NCBI GenBank assembly: GCA_027923505.1
Contig: BROI01000002.1
Coordinates: 1,860,001-1,924,000 of the forward strand
From: Mayamaea pseudoterrestris
Lineage: Eukaryota > Bacillariophyta > Bacillariophyceae > Sellaphorales > Sellaphoraceae
Length of the DNA: 64,000 nt
Direction of reading: 5' to 3'
Shown here: piece by piece, positions 44,794 to 54,123 of the stretch
Numbering within the stretch: the first letter of the stretch is position 1
How the letters are laid out: each line of letters opens with the position of its first letter
Made by a program: the position numbers and the translations under genes
Notes under the pieces: generated by a model
The model's database searches: none
Told to the model about the DNA's origin: nothing
Seen by the model: the letters and a program-made list of their open reading frames with translations, nothing else

Positions 44794-47752
44794 TTAAGGG
44801 AAGGCTTCCGAATATTTCGTGATTGTCTCTCCAAGTGAAACGAACGACTCGGCCGTGCCACCTCTCAATCCGCTTTCAATTTGTCGCGCAATCATCGGTG
44901 GACCGTTGGGAAACTCTGCTTCGACACTGCAAGTCATTTTTACACTATTTCCACCCAAATTCTCGAATAGCAACATAGTCCAGCTAAAGAAAGTGCCACC
45001 AAACGGAACATCCGGTGTATGTGCTTTGGTAAATGAAATTAGATGAGCGAGAGCCTGTGTTGTGTATGTATTGAACGCAAATAAACAGCAGCGACTTACT
45101 CTTCTTCTTTATAGCGAAGCAATTGTCGTTATATGCAGCAATAAACACCGTGTCATAGGCCATGTTGGCCGAAACGAATGCGGACTTGGGCATGAGGTAC
45201 TGTTGTTCTTTGCTGACGCCAACGAAATCATCAGGTTTTACGTCATCAGGTAGTATCACCTTGCCAATATGATCGCTGTAACGTTCCCAAGGGTTAATTG
45301 TAATGTTTTCGTATTTGCCCTCGGCCTTCATCATAACATCAAGCGTAAACTTTGACTCGTCGCTGAGTAAAGCCCACCGGAGCCGACGGAAGCCAACGGG
45401 CAGCTCCACCTCCAAACTTATGTATTTTAAATTCTCTGGCAGCTTAAAACCTTCAGGGATCGGCGGAGCTGGCTCCTTATCTGTCTTAATAGTAGGACCT
45501 AAATAGTTCCCTAAAATCAAACCCACTTCTTGTGCTTCCGTTTCTTGACGCTTCTTCTTGAGCTCACGACCGCCCGCTCGTATTTCGCGAAGAGCTTGAA
45601 GCATAAACGACGCCTGACTGTTCGCTTGGAGCACGCGAATCTCCATCTCCATTCCCTTTTGTTCCACGTAGAAGAAAATCTCGTCGGTTACACTGGAAAG
45701 GATGAACATGCGAATCGTTGTCGCTAGCGGCGAGTGATATGCTAACCAACAGATTGGCACGGAAATGATCCAGTGAAAATAATAGAGCAGCGAAAGGACA
45801 CGAGTCAAAACGTCAAACCAAGTCAGACTCATTAGACGTCGAAAATAACTGTACCAAGTGTGCCAAAACCATTCTTTTGCTTTCACTTCCTCGTTTCGCA
45901 ACAGTTCCTCGGTCTTCCACCGCTTCAAACGGTTCGCCACATCAACCACATTTGCCTTCATTAAACGTTGCCAGTCAATGGCAAGAATGTTCACCGCCAA
46001 TACAAAATACCCACCAACGCGATATTCAATCTCCGTTTCAATCGCTACCCCACGTCGCTTGAGGCGAGGCGTCAGTAATCGATATAAGTCATTGGATAGT
46101 TGAATGGCAATTCGACGCGGCGTAAAATCACTCGCCAACGCCAAACCCGCCAGCTTGACCATGTTCACATGTGCATAGACACGAAACCGTTGAAACTTGC
46201 TGATTGCTTCATCCACCTCTCCTTCCGGCCGTTCCCATTTTTCCTTTGCCAAACGTTCAAGCTCACGCTTAACAACCTGGACGCTGTTTTTGACCATGAC
46301 ATTAACGTAAAGCGTATTCTCACTGTGGGTCATGGCATGAACATCCTTATCGTTGCCTGCATTAATCTTGTTGTACTGATCGGTCATGCCTCGCGTATTG
46401 TCACCCTGCTTCATAATTTGATATGCGTCCAGCAATTTATTGTGCACCTTGTCGCGAACAGTGTCTCCTTCAGACCGAAACCGATTGTAAGGATTCTTGC
46501 GACGCACAATCGCTCGGAGCGCCAAGTCGTCGTAGTAAGCCTTGTCGCGAGAAAGCAATGCGAGGTTGCGTTCCGCCTTCAACTCTGCATTTGTCAACAG
46601 CAACGACTGCGCCCTCTGGCAAACGCTCACCAAAGCTTCGTCAGCCGGCAATGAATAGTCTTCCATGCCTGCAGAGCCAAGCAAGGCGTTGTAGTCGCCA
46701 TCTTCGTCGACGCAAAACTCGTTGAAGCGAACCTCCTGCTGCGCACGCTGCTTGGACGGCGGTGTCATTGGCACTGCTGCATCCATGACGGATTCGCCAT
46801 GGTCGATCTCCCACGGTTCCTTGGAAACAGCGTCGTCATCGATCATTAAAGGGTTGCGATTTTTTGCTGCAGCCGGTAGATGTAATGGCGGCGCCGATGA
46901 GAGTCGTCGTTGTTCAGGCTGCTTATTGTCAGCTGAAAATGATTCATCCTCGGTGAACAACCGCTGACGCGTCGACTTGAAGCGGTTGCGAGTCTCGCTT
47001 CTTACTGAGCCATCCATCGACAAGTTTTCGTTTCTGTCGATTGCTGCATTTCCATTCAATCCATCTTCGCCAAGAACGCTAACACAAACGGCCTGTACGT
47101 GCCATTCCTCGTGCTTGTCACAGGCTTCGTATGTGGCAAACGCCTTGCCGCAGACTCCGCACATCCATGCTTCGGAAGCATTTTCATTAACTGTTGAAGA
47201 TGCAATTGAACCATTCTCCTTCCTGTTTCGTCTCCTTCTCCATAATTTCCGTTTGCTTCTGGATTCTGTCGGCGCTGCATTCGTAGTAGCTACAGTTGAC
47301 GTTCCATTGTAATTGCTTCTCGCACTCGTTGTAGCTCCATATGCACCAGCCCTATTCGCCGCTGCGTCGCTATCAATATGCGCTTCCATTGTCAAGATGC
47401 TTCCAACATCATCCGACATTAACGTAAAGTCAGAGTCTCGCGTGTTTCGTCGCTCCCTAGATTCAGATTGTCCCATGCGAACGCCTCGCATGACGGCTCG
47501 TTCATTGCTGAAATCGGTCCGACTCGAAGCGATACTATCGCCATCATCAATATTACTTTCGTCGATAAACCTGGAAGCATCCTTTGCAAAATTCGATGTT
47601 TTGGCTTCCTGCAAAAGTCGCTGCGAAAGCTGCTGGGAGGATTGTCGTGCCAGTTGAATCGTTCGGTCGTCGCCGATTCGTTTCGAGGCGCGCCGACGCA
47701 TGGAATCTTGGTAGCGACTGTCATTGTCATGCAGTGAATGGGAGCTGAACAT
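44794..47752 (-). CDS. C2H2 zinc-finger / VASt-like lipid-transfer membrane protein, two exons
   Basis: Exons 45100-47752 and 44794-45023; the 76-bp intron has donor GTAAGT and acceptor ACCAAAG. It joins FAIKKK with THTPDVPFGGTFFSWTMLLF, giving 960 aa. Residues 1-190 are low complexity. A single C2H2 finger follows (MCGVCGKAFATYEACDKHEE then WHV). The middle is coiled and helical. Hydrophobic stretches (VLSLLYYFHWIISVPICWLA) suggest membrane attachment. The C-terminal 190 residues resemble a VASt/START-like fold: FTLDVMMKAEGKYENITINP, then the split motif TPDVPFGG. VASt proteins act in sterol transfer at membrane contacts. The combination with a zinc finger is unusual. Confidence is moderate for VASt, lower for function. 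Confidence 0.6.
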
Positions 47753-48113
47753 GCCGCTTGTCTCTATTCAGAAGCAAACTGTGAGTTGCGGCTCGCATCA
47801 TGGTGGAGGCGATCTTCCTTTGTCGACGAAAAGGTCATCCATCGCAGCGTTAGTCAACCATCGTGTACCGTTGCGACTGACAGTGTAGTCGTACTTGTCA
47901 ACCTTTCTGGTTGTACCATAGCATCCTTCGAAAGCAAAGGTTTTCCTCCATTCAGTACTGAGATGCCAGCTGACATTGAAACTACAAATAATAGATAAAA
48001 TGATACGATAAATATACTATGTAGCTAGAGGGGAGCAGCAGCTATGACTCCATGCACGCTAATCAGTCCCCAACTCTGCTCGTGCCAAACTATCCATAAA
48101 TCCATCTATGCCT
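47753..48113. other. Intergenic, 361 bp, upstream of the C2H2/VASt gene
   Basis: Contains an AT-rich tract (GATAAAATGATACGATAAAT) near 47994 that could serve as a core promoter or a 3' end for the neighbouring VWA gene. No gene is seen. Confidence 0.4.
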
Positions 48114-49544
48114 TTACCCCATGGCAGCGATTTGCTGCTTGAACTGCTTGACAGCAGGAATCTGCGACGCAATCGAAGCTCGTCGAAACTCGTCATAGTT
48201 CCACTGCATGGATTTCTTCAAGTTGTCGCTTGGCCCTTCAATCTGGCGGGCACGCTGCGCCTTGACAAACTCGTTGAAGTATTGGCGATATGACTCCTCG
48301 TTTAACTGAACACCCAGAATGTTGTCCAAGGTAGTCTTGGTGAAGGGAACTGACTCATCCATTGCATCCAAATCCTCTGGGTTCATCGCTGCGACCAACT
48401 GGCAAATGAGATGAAAGCCGCGAGTATACGGCAGCGCCGCTCCCTGATCACGCATCACCTCGGCCGCCTCATCGGCAAAGTCGTCCGATTCCGAGCAGTA
48501 TGGAGCAACCTCTTCAGCGTCCTTCATCCATTCCACCTCCTGATCCTCATTCGTGCAGCTCAAAAACGTCATGGGGTTCTCGGCTGGATTCTGGCGGTTC
48601 TTGAGAATGTTAATAATCTCTCGCTTGGCCATTTCACCGCCATTCGGTGTTCCATCTCCAAAAAAGTAGCGGGCAATGCTAGCGCCTTGGCCTCGAATGA
48701 ACGAGTCCTGCAACTTCTCCAAGGCTGGCGTTGTTCCCATGGGTCCACGCGCAAACACGGCATCAACCTGCTGATAGGCATCCGCCAGGAACGTGTGAGG
48801 ATCGCGGCCTTGACGCGTCAAGGAAATGCGATCCTTGCGATTCAGAAACTCAATGCCAATCTGGTTGAAAGGTACATATGCAAGAATCTCCAGCATTTCC
48901 TTGAGACGCTCCTTGGCTTCCATCCAGCGAGTGTTTGGCTTGCGCGTCACCTTGTCAATGGTATCTGACAAGCACTGCATGGAGCCCGAATCGTCAATGA
49001 TGAATTCGAGTGACTGAAACTCGGATAGCATCATGAGTTTATTCATGAGGCCAATGGGAACTTCGTACTTGCCAAGCACGGCACCTAGCTCATCCACCAT
49101 GGTGTCGGCTGTCACTGCAAGACCGAGATGAAGAGGATACAACGTTAGTTTAAGAACAATCGTGAGCATAATACTGCATCTGCCTTTCATCAATCGTGTG
49201 GATCGCATGCCCTATATAAATAGCCTTGTGCCATTTCAGCCACCCACTGCCACAATGCTTCAATGATACTTGTAAAACTTACTTCCAGCAGCTAAACTAA
49301 TCTCAGGCTCTTGCATCATTTCAATTGTTGCATTCGTAGACTCGGAGAGAGGCGTCTCCATGCCCAAGTCTGAATTGAATTGCGCGTAATCATCCATGCT
49401 TGACACCACCGGAAGCGCCGCATCGGGACGAGCCACCGTCGTTGATGGAACTCCGCCCGCCTGAGCATCCTGAAACCTCTTGTATTCGGGATTAAGCTTC
49501 ATCACGCCACCGACTTTGATGTATTTCTTCGGAGCAGACGACAT
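48114..49544 (-). CDS. VWA-domain protein, two exons, function unknown
   Basis: Exons 49283-49544 and 48114-49114; the 168-bp intron has donor GTAAGT and acceptor CTTGCAG, giving 420 aa. The start at 49544 (MSSAPKKYIKVGG) is chosen over an upstream in-frame ATG at 49613 because the conserved-looking text begins here. Exon 1 is otherwise disordered. The von Willebrand A domain starts near residue 120: SLEFIIDDSGSM holds the DxSxS metal site (Asp128, Ser130, Ser132). GPMGTTPAL supplies the later Thr and FGDGTPNGG the Asp of the motif. The C-terminal 120 residues are helical (LDNILGVQLNEESYRQYFNE). No signal peptide, so probably cytosolic. Ligand unknown. Confidence 0.65.
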
Positions 49545-49866
49545 GGTAAGGTAAATAGGAGTTGTAGTCTTGAAGGAAGGGTTGGTTTCGTTTTGGATTG
49601 TGCGTGACGGCACGAGTCGAAGGCGCCTGCCGTTTCGCGGAAGATCTTCCGAATTCGATGAGTCATCAATGAGTACCGTTACGAGTGTCGTACAACCACT
49701 CGACCGTTTCGGCGGCGACGAATGACCATGACGAACAACATCGCGGCCACAAACACGACGCGTAATAACTGCGGAGCAATCATTGGAAAGGAAGACCTCT
49801 ACAAGCTGTAAAGCATAGTTAGAACTGAAGTTCCTGCTGCACTGATATCAGTACTGTACTGTCAAT
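49545..49866. promoter_or_regulatory. Shared 322-bp intergenic region, VWA protein / Sed5
   Basis: The two start codons face away from each other. No distinctive motif noticed beyond AT-rich patches near 49810-49860. The assignment rests on orientation only. Confidence 0.35.
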
Positions 49867-51207
49867 ATGAGTACAATGACCATGAGCCCAAGCGCTCCAA
49901 CATCCATGTCAGCTGCAACATCATCATTTTACTACCCATCCATTTCTAGATCCGACGAATTACTTTCATGCGCCAAGACTGTAGTCAAAATGGCGCAGCG
50001 ACAGCATGCCAACAATACGCAGTCCATGCAGGATGCAGCATCAGACTCTAGTGCATGGTGGTCTCACTACAACCCGACGCACATGCATTTGCACCAGGTG
50101 GAACACTCTGCGCCCACGTCATCCATTCTTGAAGACTGCCTTGCCCTTCTCCGCACCATGGAGGGTGAACTGAAGCAGCTTGAACTCTTGGTGAGACGCC
50201 GCGGCCATACCAACGACCCGACGGAGGAAATTACCCGCGCCGTGCAGCGACTTGAAGCGGACGCCAAGCAAGTGTCACAGCTGATGCGCACCATGGTACC
50301 ACCAACGGCTCGCGGACAGTGTCGCAAGCATTGGGAAGTCTTGCAGCAATGGTTTCAGTCAGTGGCGCAAAAGCAGAGTGAGCGACTCAAGGAAATTCTC
50401 AAAGTCAGAAGCAAGGTGCTGGAGGAGCAGCAGCAACGGCGGAAGCGGTTTCAAGCGTCATCAAGTTCGAACAGTAGCACCAAGGCTGCCTATCAGGACA
50501 ATCCACTCTTTCAAATACAAAAAGTCAAGCCGCCTGCTAATGGAGCTTTGAATACAGCTGCTACAAATGGACAAGTGTCGGCTGCGACGTCAAAGGCAGT
50601 GCAAGCGCCATCTACTGGACAGAATGGAAGTAACGTTACAAAGCTACCCCGACAAAATACTAATCACCAACCTCCATTGACGGCAGGAGGATACTATGCA
50701 GCCTCTTCAAGCAGCAACAACGCTACCAGTCTATACAATAGCGCATCTGCGGCTGGTTATGGCGGAGCGGCAGCAGCGTCCACAACCTACTACAGCGCTG
50801 GCAGCCACACCACTGGCATGCGACAACGCCGCGTCACTCCATCCTTTTCACATCACGACAATCATCAGCAGCACAATCAGCAAGACGCTCAAACCCAGTT
50901 TCTCATTCAGCAGCAGCAGGAGGAGCGCGCCACGCAGCAGCGACTACAGGAAGCTCGACACGCGGAGCGATCCTTGGCCGAGCTGGGCACATTGTTTGGT
51001 AAAATGAGTTCCTTGATTAGTCAGCAGTCGGAGGTTTTGGAAAATATTGAGGATGACGTTGAAGCGGCGTGCATTGACGTTGCGGCAGGGCATGCGGAAA
51101 TTACGACACTGTATTCGATCAAACGGGGGAATCGAGCGTTGATTCTAAAGGTGTTTGGTTTGCTGATTTTCTTTATCATTTTCATGCGACTTTACGCTAA
51201 AAAGTAA
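49867..51207 (+). CDS. SED5: Golgi Qa-SNARE, Sed5/syntaxin-5 family
   Basis: Tail-anchored SNARE for fusion of ER-derived vesicles at the Golgi. 446 aa, single exon, longer than usual because of a 170-residue low-complexity Ser/Gln/Asn/Ala insert. The N-terminal region contains an Habc-like helical part ending SERLKEILKVRSKVLEEQQQ, like the conserved EVLxxRTENLK of Sed5. The SNARE helix is ERSLAELGTLFGKMSSLISQ then QSEVLENIEDDVEAA, with the zero-layer Gln in SQQSE. The last 25 residues are a membrane anchor (VFGLLIFFIIFMRLYAKK). SEC24 in the same segment acts one step earlier. Convergent with the next gene, 119 bp between the stops. Confidence 0.8.
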   Translation: MSTMTMSPSAPTSMSAATSSFYYPSISRSDELLSCAKTVVKMAQRQHANNTQSMQDAASDSSAWWSHYNPTHMHLHQVEHSAPTSSILEDCLALLRTMEGELKQLELLVRRRGHTNDPTEEITRAVQRLEADAKQVSQLMRTMVPPTARGQCRKHWEVLQQWFQSVAQKQSERLKEILKVRSKVLEEQQQRRKRFQASSSSNSSTKAAYQDNPLFQIQKVKPPANGALNTAATNGQVSAATSKAVQAPSTGQNGSNVTKLPRQNTNHQPPLTAGGYYAASSSSNNATSLYNSASAAGYGGAAAASTTYYSAGSHTTGMRQRRVTPSFSHHDNHQQHNQQDAQTQFLIQQQQEERATQQRLQEARHAERSLAELGTLFGKMSSLISQQSEVLENIEDDVEAACIDVAAGHAEITTLYSIKRGNRALILKVFGLLIFFIIFMRLYAKK

Positions 51208-51326
51208 GATACTGGAGTATAACTCTTAAAGTTTTTGCGAAACTGGAATAACACTGTAAACGTTTTTATAGACCAATTTCGAAATCGTATCGTACATATG
51301 AGTGCAAAGGGAAGCCCATGCCCGCG

Positions 51327-52685
51327 TCATTTGCTAATAACATCGCTCGTAGAAACGGTTGCATCTGGCTTGCTCTTTTCGATCCAGTAGTCTAGCATCT
51401 CGCCGAGTGCCGTTTGGAAAACGCGGCCCGGCGATTTGGCAAGCTCTGTCAAGAGGCGTATCTGAATGACTTCAAGTATCATGTCAATCGGTTGATAGAC
51501 GGCCGGAAAGGCAGGATTTTCCGCGTCCTTGCAGGACAAGGGTGGACACAATTCTGCTGCTCGAAACACTACTTGTTTCAAATAGATTGGTTTGCCCCAA
51601 CACGTCAGCAACGAGGAATGATCCTCCACGCCATTTCCATCTTCGACTACCTTGCTCATACCTCCAGCACCTTCCTGAAAGTGGTAAATATTATCGCGCG
51701 TAAATATGCGAGCATCCTGCACAACAATCCTTCCGACTCGACCATATACAATCTTTTCCTTTGCCAGCTTGCGTCGATGTGGCTGCACCACTTGATGCAA
51801 CTGCCGCTCCTTTTCAACAAACTGCTTGGAAACATCCCGCACGATCTTGATACCTTCCTGCATGACTTCTGACTTGTTGCTCGACTTTTGGAGAGCCTTG
51901 AGATGAGTGGTAATGGAAAGTCGCGATTCGTAGAGGGCGTCCTGAAAGGTTCCCTTCTTTGCGGCTCGTCCAAGCGCGCGAAGCATGCCGTCCACTAGTT
52001 TTTGGGCCTTGTCTTGGTTTTCTCCAGTGCTACTATCATGGCTAGTAACGCTGTCGGCTGAGTTCGATGGAGGATGCTGTTGGGCATCCACAAAGTGATC
52101 AGATTGCTGCTGCGTCAATAACTCCTTGCGCTGCCGCTCGCCTCCATTATTACTGCTACTACCAGCATCACTTGTCCCCACAGCCCCAGCAACGTAATCT
52201 GGAATTTGTACATGAGGATCCAGCAAATAAAAGTTGAAGAGTTCCTGCTTGCGCTCGACAAAGACTTGAACATCCGCCAGCTCCACGCTGTAAATGTCGA
52301 GCGGAATCTCCTCAAAGCCCATGAGCCAAAAGCGAATCAAAATGGCCAAGACATTGGATTCAACGTGAGCCTTTCCTATGCGAGCAAGTACTGGAGATTC
52401 CCACTGCCATGTCTCGCGTCGGGGCGAATGAATAATGACTTCATTGATCCAAGCGTGGCCACGCAGTATATCAAACTGAACGGATCCAATTGTGACGGGA
52501 GTATGGTTGAGAATCTTGGAGGCTTCCGACTCGAGAATATATTGTATAAAGCGATGAATCCAGCCAAAGTAGTAGGCCATGGAGAGGAAAAGTGCGATAC
52601 CAAGGAGTGCTTGACTTATGTAAATGATGACGAGCGAGCTCGCTTGAAAGAGCAAAACTGCTGGTTTTAGAATGATTGACACCAT
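51327..52685 (-). CDS. Membrane protein with AsmA/bridge-like N-terminal region, function unknown
   Basis: 452 aa, single exon. One or two hydrophobic segments at the N-terminus (VIIYISQALLGIALFLSMAY), then a beta-rich stretch: VTIGSVQFDILRGHAWINEV, then FEEIPLDIYSVELADVQVFV. This resembles the repeating beta-groove start of AsmA/VPS13-like bridge proteins. The middle (residues 165-235) is Ser/Gln-rich and disordered, followed by a long helix and a second beta-rich part (VYGRVGRIVVQDARIFTRDN). The C-terminus is helical. If the resemblance is real it could sit at a membrane contact and handle lipids; I hold this loosely. Divergent from the metacaspase. Confidence 0.5.
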   Translation of the reverse strand: MVSIILKPAVLLFQASSLVIIYISQALLGIALFLSMAYYFGWIHRFIQYILESEASKILNHTPVTIGSVQFDILRGHAWINEVIIHSPRRETWQWESPVLARIGKAHVESNVLAILIRFWLMGFEEIPLDIYSVELADVQVFVERKQELFNFYLLDPHVQIPDYVAGAVGTSDAGSSSNNGGERQRKELLTQQQSDHFVDAQQHPPSNSADSVTSHDSSTGENQDKAQKLVDGMLRALGRAAKKGTFQDALYESRLSITTHLKALQKSSNKSEVMQEGIKIVRDVSKQFVEKERQLHQVVQPHRRKLAKEKIVYGRVGRIVVQDARIFTRDNIYHFQEGAGGMSKVVEDGNGVEDHSSLLTCWGKPIYLKQVVFRAAELCPPLSCKDAENPAFPAVYQPIDMILEVIQIRLLTELAKSPGRVFQTALGEMLDYWIEKSKPDATVSTSDVISK

Positions 52686-53020
52686 GATTTTGTATCCTGC
52701 GTCTCCAATAGGCGCTACAGAAGAGTCATGAAGGGCTAGTGCTCTAACAAGGGATCTGCTACTGAATCGTTGAAGAATTTTGTTGGATCAATGAGGGTGA
52801 CATGTCCATGGCCGAATTGCTCGAGCATCACGACGACGTCGCATCCATGTCGGATCGGTTTTCATTCAACGGATCGAACGGTCTTGATGCGGCGCGCCAG
52901 CCCGCCGCGCCCGGAAGTTGCCGACGACACACAATCGTCAAACCTTTTGTTCTTCAAGACCTTTCCATCCTTGTTGACTATCTCTCCTTCATTACATCTA
53001 CAACTACTAGTACTATTAAA
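52686..53020. other. Intergenic, 335 bp, between the AsmA/bridge-like protein and the metacaspase
   Basis: The plus frame is open from an ATG at 52802, which would add 73 residues to the metacaspase. That text (Ser/Thr-rich, LSFITSTTTSTIK) looks like leader, but a targeting extension is possible. Confidence 0.4.
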
Positions 53021-53935
53021 ATGCCATCTTCATTTGACGAAAAAATCCGCCAGGCAATTCCCGCCGAATTTCACATGATTTCCGGATCTCACGACAAGCA
53101 AACCAGTGCCGACGTTTCCAATGTTGGACAGTTTCGTCTGCCGGATCCAGCCGGTCGGGCGGGAGGAGCCTGCACGTCAGCCTTGTTAAAAGTCTTGTAT
53201 CGGGATGGCATGGGGACCTATGTGGAGACGTTACGTAAAATGAGACAAGTCTTGGTGAGAGACATGGGCTTTTCGCAGGTGCCGCAGCTGACGAGTAGTC
53301 GCATGATTGATGTCAACAAGCCCATGCATATTGTTCCGCCGCAGTGTTCGCACGGACGACGACGAGCTGTACTGATTGGAATCAATTATACAGGACAGCA
53401 AGGCCAGCTATCTGGATGTCACCATGATGCTATGAACATCAAGAAATATCTAATTGACGTTCAAAAGTTCAACGAATCGGAGATGCTCATTCTCATGGAC
53501 GACGGCAAACACCACTCTCCCACGAAGCGCAACATTGAGGATGCCTTTCGACGCATTACAGAATACAGTCAAGCGGGAGACGTTGTGTTTGTGCATTACT
53601 CTGGTCACGGAGGACGCGTTCGCGACTACAGTGGCGATGAGGAGGATGGCTATGACGAAACACTCATTCCAGTTGACTTTAAAACGGCTGGGCAAATTAT
53701 TGATGATGACATTTTAAAAATGTTGGTTAAACCAATGCGCGCTGGTGTTCATGTGACAGTGCTCATGGACTGTTGCCACAGTGGAACGGTCTTGGATCTG
53801 CCGTATCGATTCTCGGCGGATGACTCGCAGATGCATGTCGACCAAGGCTTTAAAATGCAAAGCTTGGGAATGGGTGCGCAAGTGGCGATTGGATGCTGTC
53901 TGTTCATGTTGCTAGAGTCCTTGCTGGATGGATAG
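53021..53935 (+). CDS. Type III metacaspase (p10 before p20)
   Basis: Cysteine protease of clan CD, specific for Arg or Lys and usually Ca2+-dependent. 304 aa from the ATG at 53021. The p10-like segment comes first: AEFHMISGSHDKQTSADVSN, then a Gly/Ala-rich loop and VPQLTSSR, normally found at the C-terminus of type I and II enzymes. The p20 segment follows: RRAVLIGINYTG, catalytic His196 in VHYSGHGG, the DEEDGYDETLIPVD loop, and catalytic Cys252 in DCCHSGT. The C-terminus is short and hydrophobic (VAIGCCLFMLLESLL). This order defines type III metacaspases, reported from algae with secondary or tertiary plastids. The upstream frame is open from 52802. Two adjacent Cys (251, 252) at the active site is a variation on the common DSCHSG or DACHSG. 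Confidence 0.9.
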   Translation: MPSSFDEKIRQAIPAEFHMISGSHDKQTSADVSNVGQFRLPDPAGRAGGACTSALLKVLYRDGMGTYVETLRKMRQVLVRDMGFSQVPQLTSSRMIDVNKPMHIVPPQCSHGRRRAVLIGINYTGQQGQLSGCHHDAMNIKKYLIDVQKFNESEMLILMDDGKHHSPTKRNIEDAFRRITEYSQAGDVVFVHYSGHGGRVRDYSGDEEDGYDETLIPVDFKTAGQIIDDDILKMLVKPMRAGVHVTVLMDCCHSGTVLDLPYRFSADDSQMHVDQGFKMQSLGMGAQVAIGCCLFMLLESLLDG

Positions 53936-54123
53936 GTATTGCGAAGTGCTTGAACTGCTGGAGGAGGACAATAGCATATTGTATTTTGTTACTAATGTAG
54001 CATAGCTGCCAGTAGAAATGTTGTAGTCCATGATGCGCGATGCCTAAACAAAAACAATTTAACTAGCGCATAATCAAAACTTTCATGTTGGCAATCAGAT
54101 ACTTTCAAAATACTTTTATATAG

